Part shown: positions 16,351 to 25,285 of the stretch, piece by piece
Layout of the letters: each line of letters starts with the position of its first letter
Numbering within the stretch: the first letter of the stretch is position 1
Assembly: GCA_020073485.1 (NCBI GenBank)
Contig: JAIQFB010000007.1
Span: 62,001-126,000, forward strand
Source: Terriglobia bacterium
GTDB taxonomy: Bacteria; Acidobacteriota; Terriglobia; Acidiferrales; UBA7541
Reading direction: 5' to 3'
Length of the DNA: 64,000 nt
Program-made: the position numbers and the translations under genes
The notes under the pieces: model-generated
What the model was told of the DNA's origin: nothing
The model's input: only the letters and a program-made list of their open reading frames with translations
The model's database searches: none

Positions 16351-17310
16351 ATGGGAAAATTAGCGTTTTTGTTTCCGGGACAGGCTTCCCAGTACCCGGG
16401 CATGGGCAAGGAACTGGCCGAAACGTATCCGGCAGCGAGAAGTGTATTTAACGAGGCCGATAAGGTCCTTGGTTTTTCGCTCTCCGAGTTGTGCTTCACC
16501 GGCAGTGAAGAAGCGCTGAAGCTGACGGCGAACACGCAGCCGGCGATTTTGACGGTGTCTGTTGCCGCCTACCGCGTGCTTGCGGAAAAGGGCGTAAAGC
16601 CGGATTTTGTCGCCGGGCACAGCCTGGGCGAATATTCCGCACTGGTGGCGGCGGGTGCGCTGGAATTCGCGGACGCGGTGCGCCTGGTGCGCCGCCGCGG
16701 CGAATACATGCAGACGGCGGTCCCCGAAGGCGTGGGTGCGATGGCGGCCATCCTGGGATTGGCCCCCGCGCAGGTCACCGAAATCTGCCGCAAAGCGGCG
16801 AACGGGCAAGTGGTGTCGCCCGCGAATCTGAATTCTCCCGAGCAGACCGTGATTTCCGGAAACGCCGAGGCCGTGAAGCGAGCCGTGGAAATGGCTTCGG
16901 CCGGAGGCGCCAAGCGCGCCGTGATGCTGGCGGTTTCCGCTCCGTTTCATAGCGCGCTGATGGCTCCGGCGGCCGAGCGGCTGCAGGGAGATTTGCGAGC
17001 CGTGGCATTTCATGCGCTGCGCGTGCCACTGGTGACCAATGCGGACGCCGAGATCATTTCCAACGGCGACGAGGCGCGGGAATCTCTGATTCGCCAGGTG
17101 ACTTTGCCGGTGCGCTGGGAAGAGTCTGTGCGCGTGCTCGTCGATGAAGGGGTCAATACGTTTGTGGAAGTCGGGCCCGGCCGCGTGCTCACCGGACTAC
17201 TGCGGCAGATTGACCGGTCCGTGCACGTGTTCAACGTCGAGGATGAGAAATCGCTGCATTCGACGCTGGAAAAGCTGGCTCAGGCGCAGTCGGAGTCCGC
17301 GGAAGCGTAG
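16351..17310 (+). CDS. fabD: Malonyl-CoA:ACP transacylase FabD
   Basis: A protein of 319 aa. It moves malonyl from CoA to the acyl carrier protein. The nucleophile loop GHSLGEYS (Ser91), the QASQ oxyanion segment (residues 11-14) and the catalytic His in APFHSALM are all present, and the C-terminal VEVGPGRVLTGL is typical. The stop codon is followed after two bases by a family A repeat, which separates fabD from fabG. Confidence 0.96.
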   Translation: MGKLAFLFPGQASQYPGMGKELAETYPAARSVFNEADKVLGFSLSELCFTGSEEALKLTANTQPAILTVSVAAYRVLAEKGVKPDFVAGHSLGEYSALVAAGALEFADAVRLVRRRGEYMQTAVPEGVGAMAAILGLAPAQVTEICRKAANGQVVSPANLNSPEQTVISGNAEAVKRAVEMASAGGAKRAVMLAVSAPFHSALMAPAAERLQGDLRAVAFHALRVPLVTNADAEIISNGDEARESLIRQVTLPVRWEESVRVLVDEGVNTFVEVGPGRVLTGLLRQIDRSVHVFNVEDEKSLHSTLEKLAQAQSESAEA

Positions 17311-17312
17311 CG

Positions 17313-17420
17313 GTAGGACAGGTCCCGACAGGGCCGGGATCTTCGACTTCAGCCTGTCTGGGGTTGAACTTTTCTAAGGTCACATCGAATTCAAAAGCGA
17401 CAGGCTGAAGCCTGTCCTAC
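17313..17420. repeat. Palindromic repeat, family A, in the fab operon
   Basis: The right arm GACAGGCTGAAGCCTGTC plus CTAC is intact; the left half (GTAGGACAGG, then TTCAGCCTGTC) is broken up by extra sequence. It ends eight bases before the fabG ATG. Confidence 0.75.
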
Positions 17421-17428
17421 ACAAATCC

Positions 17429-18175
17429 ATGTTCAGCTTGAAAGACAAAGTAGCGCTGGTTACCGGCGCATCGCAGGGAATCGGGCGCGCCACGGCGCTG
17501 GCCCTAGCGCAGGCCGGAGCGCGCGTAACGATTGCCGCGCGAAATACGGACAAGTTGGCGGGCGTTGTGGCGGAAATTGCCGCCGCCGGAGGCGAAGCGC
17601 TGGCGGTGCCGATGGATGTGGCCGACGGCGAGCAGGTCAAGTCCGGGTTCCGGCAGAGCATCGACAAATTCGGGAAGCTCGACATTCTGGTGAACAACGC
17701 GGCGATCGCGCGCGACGGCCTGGCCGTACGCATGAAACCGGAAGATTGGGAAAGCGTGCTGCGCACGAATTTGACGGGCGCGCATTTGTGCGCGCAGCAG
17801 GCGCTTTCGGTGATGATGCGCGCGCGGTACGGCCGGATCATCAACGTGACATCGGTGGTCGCGGAGACGGGAAACGCGGGGCAGGCGAATTATGTGGCAG
17901 CGAAGGCGGGGTTGATCGGACTGACGCGCGCGCTGGCCGTGGAAGTGGCGTCGCGCAACATTACGGTGAATGCGGTGGCGCCGGGTTTCGTCGTTTCGCC
18001 GATGACGGATCCGTTGCCGCAGAGCGTGAAGGATGCACTGCTCGCGCGGGTTCCTCTCGGGCGCATGGGCACCGACGCGGAAATCGCGGCGGCCATCGTT
18101 TTTCTGGCCAGCGATGAGGCCGCGTACATTACCGGCGCGGTGCTGGACGTGAACGGCGGATTGCGGATGGGGTAG
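17429..18175 (+). CDS. fabG: 3-oxoacyl-ACP reductase FabG
   Basis: A protein of 248 aa, a short-chain dehydrogenase. It reduces 3-oxoacyl-ACP with NADPH. Visible: cofactor loop TGASQGIGRA, NNAAIARDG, catalytic Ser in INVTSVVAE, and YVAAK (Tyr and Lys), with the C-terminal GAVLDVNGGLRMG. The family A repeat lies directly upstream, so its ribosome-binding site must be inside or at the edge of the repeat. No clear Shine-Dalgarno is seen. Confidence 0.93.
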   Translation: MFSLKDKVALVTGASQGIGRATALALAQAGARVTIAARNTDKLAGVVAEIAAAGGEALAVPMDVADGEQVKSGFRQSIDKFGKLDILVNNAAIARDGLAVRMKPEDWESVLRTNLTGAHLCAQQALSVMMRARYGRIINVTSVVAETGNAGQANYVAAKAGLIGLTRALAVEVASRNITVNAVAPGFVVSPMTDPLPQSVKDALLARVPLGRMGTDAEIAAAIVFLASDEAAYITGAVLDVNGGLRMG

Positions 18176-18271
18176 CGGCGAACGCGAGTGGTTGTCCCGG
18201 TCCGGGACATGCGTATCACTCAAGGCGCGGGTTTTGCCGCAGACTGATCCGAGACCAGATTCAGAGTTAAG

Positions 18272-18300
18272 TTGACCTGAGGCAAGCCCGTACATAGAAT
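18272..18300 (+). promoter_or_regulatory. Sigma70-type promoter of acpP
   Basis: TTGACC (18272-18277), a 17-base spacer and TAGAAT (18295-18300), about 85 bases before the acpP ATG. acpP and fabF can thus be made apart from the upstream fab genes. Confidence 0.75.
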
Positions 18301-18385
18301 ATCCGGGGCTTAAATACAGGACGCGATTGAGTCCGAGAAAAAATAAAGGGAAGCGGCGCACAGCGCCTAGCGGAGGCATAACAAG

Positions 18386-18631
18386 ATGGCCAGTGTCGAA
18401 GAACGCGTAAAGCAGATTATTGTTGAGCAACTCGGCGTGGATGAAGGCGAAGTGACGTCCACGGCTTCGTTCGTGGACGATCTGGGTGCGGACTCCCTGG
18501 ATACGGTAGAGCTGGTGATGGCCTTCGAAGAAGCCTTCGGGATCGAAATCCCCGACGAGGACGCCGAAAAGATCGCCACGGTGAAGGACGCCGTCGAATA
18601 CATCCAAAAGCACGCCTCGGCCAAGAAGTAG
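18386..18631 (+). CDS. acpP: Acyl carrier protein
   Basis: A small acidic protein of 81 aa. Ser37 in [10 protein letters not shown] is the site for the phosphopantetheine arm. The protein carries growing acyl chains between FabD, FabG, FabF and PlsX, all encoded nearby. A few C-terminal residues (HASAKK) extend beyond the standard length. It has its own promoter. Confidence 0.97.
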   Translation: MASVEERVKQIIVEQLGVDEGEVTSTASFVDDLGADSLDTVELVMAFEEAFGIEIPDEDAEKIATVKDAVEYIQKHASAKK

Positions 18632-18672
18632 TTCGCGAGCCGCCGCAAGTTCAACGGGAGAGAGTCGAAAAC

Positions 18673-19917
18673 GTGAGCCGCCGGGTTGTCGTAACGGGTG
18701 TCGGGCTGGTCTGCGGATTGGGAATCGGCACGGATGAGGTATGGAAAGGCATCCAGGCCGGCAAGAGCGGCATCCGCACGATCACGCATTTCGACACGAC
18801 CGCGTTTGACTGCACGATTGCGGGCGAGGTCCGCGATTTCGATCCTCTCCACTGGGCCGAAAAAAAAGAACTCAAGAAAATCGCGCGCTTCATCCAGCTG
18901 GCCCTGGCGGCCACCGATTTCGCCGTGCGCATGGCGGACCTGACAGTCACGCCGGAGATAGCCGAATCGACCGGCGTGTACGTGGCCAGCGGAATCGGCG
19001 GATTCGACGTCATCGAACGCGAACACTCGAAGCTGATCCAGGGCGGCCCCGGACGCATCTCCCCGTTTTTCATTCCCGCGGCGATCATCAATCTGGCCTC
19101 CGGGCACATTTCCATCCGCTACGGCGCGAAGGGACCGAATTCGGCGACGGCCACGGCTTGTTCGGCGTCGGCGCACGCGGTGGGCGATTCCTTCCGCCTG
19201 ATCCAGCACGGGGACGCGGAAGTGATGATCTGCGGGGGATCGGAAGCTGCCATCACGCCGATGGGCGTGGGCGGATTCGCGGCGATGAAGGCGCTATCGA
19301 CGCGCAACAACGAACCCGAACGCGCCAGCCGCCCGTTTGACGCCGACCGCGACGGATTCGTGATGGGCGAAGGCGCCGGCATCCTGGTGCTCGAATCACT
19401 GGAATATGCCGAGCGGCGCGGTGCGCCGATTCTGGCCGAAGTGGCCGGCTACGGGATGTCGGGAGACGCGCACCACATTACGGCGCCGGAAGCGAACGGC
19501 GACGGGGCCTACCGCGTGATGCGCGCGGCGATCCGCGATGCGAAAATCGAGCCGCACCAGATCGGTTATGTCAACGCGCACGGCACTTCAACGCCGCTGG
19601 GCGACGCGATCGAAACCAAAGCCATGAAACGCGTGTTTGGCGACAATGCCGGCAAGGTTGCCGTTAGCTCCACCAAATCCATGACCGGGCATTTATTGGG
19701 CGGCGCGGGCGGCCTGGAAGCCGGCATCAGCGTGCTGGCGCTGCGCGATCAGGTGCTGCCGCCCACGATCAATCAGGAAACGCCGGACCCGGAGTGCGAT
19801 CTCGACTACGTGCCCAACCGCGCGCGGCCTGCGGCGGTCGAATACGCCCTCTCGAATTCGTTTGGATTCGGCGGCACCAATGCCGCGCTGCTCTTCAAAC
19901 GCTGGGTGCCGCGGTAA
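18673..19917 (+). CDS. fabF: 3-oxoacyl-ACP synthase II FabF
   Basis: A protein of 414 aa with a GTG start, preceded by GGGAGAGAG. It condenses malonyl-ACP with acyl-ACP. The catalytic triad is present: Cys in ATACSASAHA, His in NAHGTSTPLGD and His in SMTGHLLGGAGG, with the closing SFGFGGTNAALLF. It sits 41 bases after acpP, the standard pairing, and is likely co-transcribed with it. Confidence 0.96.
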   Translation: MSRRVVVTGVGLVCGLGIGTDEVWKGIQAGKSGIRTITHFDTTAFDCTIAGEVRDFDPLHWAEKKELKKIARFIQLALAATDFAVRMADLTVTPEIAESTGVYVASGIGGFDVIEREHSKLIQGGPGRISPFFIPAAIINLASGHISIRYGAKGPNSATATACSASAHAVGDSFRLIQHGDAEVMICGGSEAAITPMGVGGFAAMKALSTRNNEPERASRPFDADRDGFVMGEGAGILVLESLEYAERRGAPILAEVAGYGMSGDAHHITAPEANGDGAYRVMRAAIRDAKIEPHQIGYVNAHGTSTPLGDAIETKAMKRVFGDNAGKVAVSSTKSMTGHLLGGAGGLEAGISVLALRDQVLPPTINQETPDPECDLDYVPNRARPAAVEYALSNSFGFGGTNAALLFKRWVPR

Positions 19918-19944
19918 TTCGCTCGCTACGCATGTGAGGCACCG

Positions 19945-20712
19945 ATGAAGATTGTCGTTTGCATTAAGCAAGTGCCCGCCAAAGACGCTCCCCTTTCGAT
20001 TACCGACGCCGCCTGGATCCGCGAAACCGATATTGGATTCGAGATGAACGAGCCGGACAGCTACGCGCTCGAGGAAGCCCTGCGGCTGAAGGAAAAACAC
20101 ACCGGAGAAGTCATCGCCGTCTCCATGGGGCCGGAGCGCGTGAAGCAGACCATCAAGGAAGCGCTGGCCAAGGGCGCCGATCGCGGGATTCATATCGTGG
20201 ACGACAAAGCGCACTTGCTCGATCCCCTGGGAGCGGCGAAATCGCTGGCGGCGGCCATCGAGCGCGAAAAACCGGACCTGGTACTGACCGGATTGCAGAG
20301 CGATGATCAGGGATTCGGGCAGACCGGCGTGCTGGTGTCCGAATTGCTTCGCCTGCCGCATGCCACGCTGATCATGCAAATTGAAGTGCAGGGCCAGGGC
20401 TTGCGCGTGAAGCGCGAGCTCGAAGCCGGATGGTTCCAGTGGGTCGAGCTTCCGCTTCCGGCCGTGCTGACGATTCAGTCCGGCATCAACAAGGTTCGCT
20501 ACGCTACGCTGAAGGGCATCATGGCGGCAAAGAAAAAAGAAATCGCGAGCGTCGCGCGCGAATCGCTGGGCGTTGTGCACGAAGCGACGCAGCACATCGA
20601 GCGCGTCTACGTGCCGGTAAAAACCAAGAAGACCGAGTTTCTGACGGGGACGCCGAAAGAAGCCGCCGCGAAGCTGCTCGAAAAATTGCGGCATGAAGCG
20701 CGAGTCCTGTGA
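19945..20712 (+). CDS. etfB: Electron transfer flavoprotein, beta subunit
   Basis: A protein of 255 aa. EtfAB carries electrons from acyl-CoA dehydrogenases to the quinone pool. The start MKIVVCIKQVPAKD, AVSMGPERVKQTIKEALAKGADRG and LVLTGLQSDDQGFGQTG are family marks. GAGG lies seven bases before the ATG. The next gene starts 19 bases after its stop, so the two subunits are made together. Its place after fabF suggests a link with fatty-acid turnover. Confidence 0.93.
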   Translation: MKIVVCIKQVPAKDAPLSITDAAWIRETDIGFEMNEPDSYALEEALRLKEKHTGEVIAVSMGPERVKQTIKEALAKGADRGIHIVDDKAHLLDPLGAAKSLAAAIEREKPDLVLTGLQSDDQGFGQTGVLVSELLRLPHATLIMQIEVQGQGLRVKRELEAGWFQWVELPLPAVLTIQSGINKVRYATLKGIMAAKKKEIASVARESLGVVHEATQHIERVYVPVKTKKTEFLTGTPKEAAAKLLEKLRHEARVL

Positions 20713-20731
20713 CTGGAGTTTCACAACAACC

Positions 20732-21709
20732 ATGAACATTCTCCTGATCACCGAGCAGCGCGAAGGGCAGTGGAACAAAACCGGTTTCGAGACTCTGGTT
20801 GCGGCGCAGCAGATTGCCGAACAAACCAAGGGCCGCCTCGCGGCCGCGGTCATCGGCAAGGGCGTCGCGGCGCTGGCCGGCGAACTTGCCGCCTTTAAGC
20901 TCGATGACGTTTTTCTGGTCGAGCACGATCTGCTCGCCGCGTATACGCCGGATGGCTACACCATCGCATTGCAGCAGGCCATCGCGCAGGCGAAGCCGGA
21001 GCTGATTCTGTTGCCGCATACCTACCAGGTGCGCGACTTTGCGCCCCAGCTAGCCGCTTCGCTCGGCAAGGGCATGATCGGCGACTGCATCGGCTATCGC
21101 AACGAAAATGGGAAGCTGATTTTCGTGCGCCAGATGTTTCAGGGCAAAACCGTCGCGGACGTGGTGTTCGACGGCGCCGCGCCGTGGTTCGCGACGTTTC
21201 AGGCCGGCGCGTTTCGCGCGGACTTGGCCGTGCAAGGCGCAGCAAAGGCCACCGTCACGCCCGTGGCGGTCGCACTCAAGCCGGAACAGATTCGCACCAA
21301 GCCGCTGGAGATTTTTCGCGAGGCGAAACAGGCCGTCGATCTCACGCAGGCGCCCATCCTGGTTTCGGTGGGCAGGGGAATCAAGGCGCCGGAAAATATT
21401 CCGCTGGCGGAGAAATTGGCGCGCCTGCTGGGAGGGGAAGTCTCGGCATCGCGCCCGATTTGCGACGAAGGCTGGCTGCCCATGGACCGTCAGATCGGGA
21501 GCTCCGGGCAAACGGTTGCGCCGAAACTATATCTTGCGCTGGGGATCAGCGGCGCGATCCAGCACGTCGTGGGCATGAAGGGCTCGCGCACGATCGCGGC
21601 CATCAACAAGGATCAGAACGCGCCGATTTTTGAAGTCGCCGATTACGGCATTGTTGGGGATTTGTTCGAGATAGTTCCCGCGCTGATTGAGGAACTGGAA
21701 AAGAAATAG
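20732..21709 (+). CDS. etfA: Electron transfer flavoprotein, alpha subunit
   Basis: A protein of 325 aa. I start it at 20732 (MNILLITEQREGQWNKT); the open frame reaches back to 20693 inside etfB but adds no domain. The C-terminal FAD-binding region is complete: SVGRGIK, SRPICDEGWLPMDRQIG, QTVAPKLYLALGISGAIQH and INKDQNAPIFEVADYGIVGD. Partner of EtfB. No ETF:quinone oxidoreductase gene is in the window. Confidence 0.94.
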   Translation: MNILLITEQREGQWNKTGFETLVAAQQIAEQTKGRLAAAVIGKGVAALAGELAAFKLDDVFLVEHDLLAAYTPDGYTIALQQAIAQAKPELILLPHTYQVRDFAPQLAASLGKGMIGDCIGYRNENGKLIFVRQMFQGKTVADVVFDGAAPWFATFQAGAFRADLAVQGAAKATVTPVAVALKPEQIRTKPLEIFREAKQAVDLTQAPILVSVGRGIKAPENIPLAEKLARLLGGEVSASRPICDEGWLPMDRQIGSSGQTVAPKLYLALGISGAIQHVVGMKGSRTIAAINKDQNAPIFEVADYGIVGDLFEIVPALIEELEKK

Positions 21710-21748
21710 CTTCCCGCAGATTTGGACTAAAAATCGGAGGGACGGAAA

Positions 21749-23509
21749 ATGACTTGGACGCATTTGACCGCCGCATGGCGCGGAAGGCTTCGTTTTGGAG
21801 TTGTTCTGATCGGTTGCCTAACGAGCGTACCGGTTGCCTTCGCGCAATACCCCACGAAATCCCAGGTCAGCAAGGACGGCATGTCCGTCCTGTTGGAAAA
21901 TTACGCGAGTGCGCCGCTCTCGAATCCGACGCATGCGGGAAAAGCCTCGAATGAGATCGATTTCAAGGCGGAACTGGGCCGCGTGACTTCGATGCGCATC
22001 GAGCCCGGGGACGCTCCCCTGGCAAATGCGCGATTCTTCGTGAACGATCAAAGCGGCACGCTTTACATCATGGATAAGTTCACAAAAAAATTCACTCCGT
22101 ACATCAATTTTGCCGAAGTGTTTCCGAAGTTCGAGTCCGACACGGGCAATACGGCCGGCATCGTTTCCATCGCCTTCGACCCGGGCTACGCGAAAAACGG
22201 GAAATTTTATACCGTGCACGTGGAAAAGCCGGACATGGAGGGATCGGCGACGCCGACAAATGCGCACCTGTCGGCATTGGACTTGAAGGGATACGAAACG
22301 ACGCCCACGGTGGTTCCGCCCGCCGGGCCTCTGCACCTGGAATCGGTGCTGGTGGAATGGACCGACACGAATATCAAGAACGACACGTTCGAGGGAACCG
22401 CGCGGGAACTTCTGCGGGTGGGATTTGACCGCAATCATCCCATGGCCGATCTGACCTTCAATCCCCTGGCGCGGCCCGGGCGCGACGACTACGGCAACCT
22501 CTACATTTCGGTGGGCGACGGCGCGCAGGGTGAAACCCCGGGCCCCAGCCACACGCTGCCGCAGCAGCTCAATACGTTGCTGGGCAAAATATTGCGGATC
22601 ACTCCGGACATCAATTTGCACCCGAATGACGCGCTCAGCGCCAACGGTCGTTACCGCATTCCTTCCACCGGCACCGATCCGAATCCGTTTGTGAAGGTGA
22701 GCGGCGCGCGCGGCGAAATTTTTGCGTATGGACTGCGCAATCCGGCGCGCATGACGTGGGACATTCCGACAAAAACCTTTTTGGTGAACGACATCGGGCT
22801 GCACTACTGGGAAGAAGTGAATATCGTCACCAAGGGCGCCAATTACGGCTATCCGGAGCGGGAAGGCAACGAACAGCTGTTCGTGGACAGCGCCGGCAAG
22901 ACGGGCAGCCTGATGACCCCGCCGGTGGATTTTCCCGACCGGGACTTGCTGAAGGTGGACGGCATCGATGAGCCGGTTGCTCCGGTTTACCCCGCCGCCG
23001 TCTACAGCCATCAGGAGGGCGATTCGATCGGCAGCGGATACGTGTACCGCGGCAAACTGATGCCGCAACTCAACGGAAAATATATTTTTAACGACATGAC
23101 CACGGGGCGAATCTTTTACGTCGATTTGGCGGAGATGATCGCCACACGCGGACAGCGCAACCATCAGGCGCAGATTCACGAATTGCAGATGGTGTTCAAA
23201 AGCCCCTTTGACACTTCCGCTCAGGTTGCCAAGAAGAGCCGGATGTACGACATCGTAGCGGAGGGCTACGCGCACAAGGGAGGAACCCCGGCGGCCGATC
23301 ACGTGCTGCCCGGCGGGTCCGCCGCAACCACTGGCTGGAAAGATCCCGAGCACAAGCAGCCCAAAACGGATCCGGAAGGCATTGCCTACGGAGGCGGCCG
23401 CGCGGATGTACGCCTGGCCGTGAGCAGCGACGGGGAACTCTACGTGTTGAGCAAGCCCGACGGAATGATCCGGAAAATGGCTGCGGTGGCGGGTACGCCG
23501 TCCAAGTAG
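21749..23509 (+). CDS. Secreted PQQ-dependent sugar dehydrogenase-like protein (GSDH fold)
   Basis: A protein of 586 aa with GGAGGG upstream of the ATG and a signal peptide ending near VPVAFA. The core is a glucose/sorbosone dehydrogenase-type six-bladed propeller: GIVSIAFDPGYAKNGKFYTVHV, then GNLYISVGDG, LLGKILRI, IFAYGLRNPARMTWD, and NYGYPEREGN. The usual enzymes oxidise sugars outside the cell with PQQ; whether PQQ is bound here cannot be told. The stop codon TAG lies inside the GTAGGACAG end of a repeat. Confidence 0.78.
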   Translation: MTWTHLTAAWRGRLRFGVVLIGCLTSVPVAFAQYPTKSQVSKDGMSVLLENYASAPLSNPTHAGKASNEIDFKAELGRVTSMRIEPGDAPLANARFFVNDQSGTLYIMDKFTKKFTPYINFAEVFPKFESDTGNTAGIVSIAFDPGYAKNGKFYTVHVEKPDMEGSATPTNAHLSALDLKGYETTPTVVPPAGPLHLESVLVEWTDTNIKNDTFEGTARELLRVGFDRNHPMADLTFNPLARPGRDDYGNLYISVGDGAQGETPGPSHTLPQQLNTLLGKILRITPDINLHPNDALSANGRYRIPSTGTDPNPFVKVSGARGEIFAYGLRNPARMTWDIPTKTFLVNDIGLHYWEEVNIVTKGANYGYPEREGNEQLFVDSAGKTGSLMTPPVDFPDRDLLKVDGIDEPVAPVYPAAVYSHQEGDSIGSGYVYRGKLMPQLNGKYIFNDMTTGRIFYVDLAEMIATRGQRNHQAQIHELQMVFKSPFDTSAQVAKKSRMYDIVAEGYAHKGGTPAADHVLPGGSAATTGWKDPEHKQPKTDPEGIAYGGGRADVRLAVSSDGELYVLSKPDGMIRKMAAVAGTPSK

Positions 23510-23607
23510 GACAGCCACTGCTGGCTGTGCGGGCTTTGCAATCGCAAATGTGCAGGGAACGCAGCGGCGGCGTACGAAACCGCACAGCCAAGAGCGGCTG
23601 TGCGGTT
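23506..23607. repeat. Palindromic repeat, variant of family A
   Basis: Begins GTAGGACAGCC and ends with arms around ACAGCC/GGCTGT (ACAGCCACTGCTGGCTGTGC at the left; CGCACAGCCAAGAGCGGCTG at the right). It shares the GTAGGACAG terminus and two-armed layout of family A with a different core. Its first bases contain the stop codon of the upstream gene. Confidence 0.6.
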
Positions 23608-23648
23608 AAAACCTGCTCCCAATAAACTTTTTGCAATGCCCGGTCAAA

Positions 23649-24914
23649 TTAATTCTTGATCGAGGAAAACTTCTCGACGCGGCGCAACTCCGGAAAATTC
23701 CAGGCCCACAACCCGGTCACAAGCAGCGTGCCGATTCCACCCAGGATCACGGCCGGGACTGCACCGAACCACTGCGCGGTCAGCCCAGACTCAAATTGTC
23801 CAATTTCGTTGGATGCGCCGATGAACATCATTTCCACGGCGCTGACGCGCCCGCGCATCTCATCGGGCGTTGCCAACTGGACCAGAGTGGAGCGGACCAC
23901 AACGCTGACCATGTCCATGGACCCGACCAGCGTGAGCGCCACCATGGAGAGGACCAGGCTGCGCGAAATGCCGAACAGAATCGTGAAGGCCCCGAAGCCT
24001 GCGACGCACCAGAGCATGGTTACGCCGGCGCGGCGGCGGAAGGGGCGGTGGGCCAGCAGCAGAGCCATGCTGCCCGCGCCGATTGCGGGAGAGGCGCGTA
24101 GCAGGCCGAGTCCCCAGGGGCCGGTGCGCAGAACTTCGCTGGCGAACACGGGCAGCAGCGCCACCGCGCCTCCGAGCAGTACCGCGAAAAGGTCCAGCGA
24201 TATCGAACCCAGGATGATCTTCTTTTCCACGATGTAGTGGAGCCCCGCCAGCACGGACTTCAGGGTGAGCGGTTCCCGGGGCCGGGGTTTGGACCGCAGC
24301 TTGACCTGCGTCATCAGGAACACGGCCCCTGCCGCGGCCAGAATCGCGGTCGCATAGACCGCGGCAGGGCCCTTGGCCACTGCGTAGATCAAGCCGCCCA
24401 CCGATGGCCCCAGAATGGTTGCTCCCTGATTCACCGAACTATTCCAGGCGATGGCATTCTGCAAATGCTCTTCCGGGACGATTTGCGGGACCATAGCCCT
24501 GCTTACAGGGTTGTTAAATGCGCGGACCACACCGAGCAGGACGACCACCACATAAATGGGAAGAACTGCTCGCGATTGACGCAGCGCCGTGAACAGCAGC
24601 AAGCCGGAGCATACGCCAAACCCGACGTAGCAAACGACCAGGAGCTTGTTCCGGGGGAACCGGTCCGCCGCATGCCCCGAAACCAGAAACAACAAGATAC
24701 CAGGGGAAAATTGCGCCAGTCCCACAAGCCCTAAATCCAGAGGACGCTTTGTGATCTCATAAATTTGCCAGCCGACCGCGACCGATTGCATTTCGAGTCC
24801 GGCGATGATGAAAAAGCGCGCCAGCTGGTAGAAAATAAAATCAGGATAGGTAAATGCCACGCGCCCGGCGCGTGAGGAGTTCCCGGAGTCATCCATCGCA
24901 TTATACTGTGCCAT
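23649..24914 (-). CDS. MFS transporter (EntS-like, MFS_3)
   Basis: A membrane protein of 421 aa with about 12 helices. The opening DFIFYQLARFFIIAGLEMQSVAVGWQIYEIT, the loop GHAADRFPRNKLLV after helix 2 and RALVPQIVPEEHLQNAIAWN-type sequence (here NPVSRAMVPQIVPEEHL) place it in the EntS/MFS_3 exporter group, which pumps out siderophores or drugs. The substrate is not evident. An alternative start lies six codons in (24896). It is convergent with the GSDH-like gene. Confidence 0.82.
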   Translation of the reverse strand: MAQYNAMDDSGNSSRAGRVAFTYPDFIFYQLARFFIIAGLEMQSVAVGWQIYEITKRPLDLGLVGLAQFSPGILLFLVSGHAADRFPRNKLLVVCYVGFGVCSGLLLFTALRQSRAVLPIYVVVVLLGVVRAFNNPVSRAMVPQIVPEEHLQNAIAWNSSVNQGATILGPSVGGLIYAVAKGPAAVYATAILAAAGAVFLMTQVKLRSKPRPREPLTLKSVLAGLHYIVEKKIILGSISLDLFAVLLGGAVALLPVFASEVLRTGPWGLGLLRASPAIGAGSMALLLAHRPFRRRAGVTMLWCVAGFGAFTILFGISRSLVLSMVALTLVGSMDMVSVVVRSTLVQLATPDEMRGRVSAVEMMFIGASNEIGQFESGLTAQWFGAVPAVILGGIGTLLVTGLWAWNFPELRRVEKFSSIKN

Positions 24915-25285
24915 AAATTATCGATTTCGACGAGCGCCGCCGAAGCACGCGCCTTTGCGAGGCTCGATCCCGACGCCTGCCCGGATTGATACAGATCAGC
25001 CGGGGAATCTTCATTTTCATCGAGTGAAATCGGTTCATTCGCGGGATAAACAACGGGTCGGGGAAAATTAAACTATTTGGGAACGAATGTGGGAGTGGGT
25101 GACCGCGCCGTGATAAAATCCCACACTGAAAATGGCTCCATCTCTTGCACCTCATCTTATTTTCCTCCGAGGACGCGATGCTAGGGGGTTGAGGAACGGG
25201 GGAGCCCGCCAAGCGGCGACTCCTACAGCGGCATTTCAATCGCGCCCGCAATCTCGGCAGCAAACTTGGTAAAAGGAGAGTACCT
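24915..25285. other. Intergenic region between divergent MFS and YncE-like genes
   Basis: No coding frame with protein-like composition on either strand. The part 25191-25227 (GGGGGAGCCCGCCAAGCGGC, then GACTCCTAC) looks like one half of a palindromic repeat of the sort found elsewhere, but no second copy is in the window. It must hold both divergent promoters; I could not fix them. Confidence 0.4.

Noticed and set aside
21818-23518. Minus-strand open frame of 566 codons opposite the GSDH-like gene
   Set aside because: Antisense shadow: the plus strand has a signal peptide, ribosome-binding site and clear propeller motifs.
24896-24914. TATAAT inside the first codons of the MFS gene as a leaderless promoter
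   Set aside because: Only three bases separate it from the second possible ATG (24896), so transcription would begin after that codon, and no -35 box is present.
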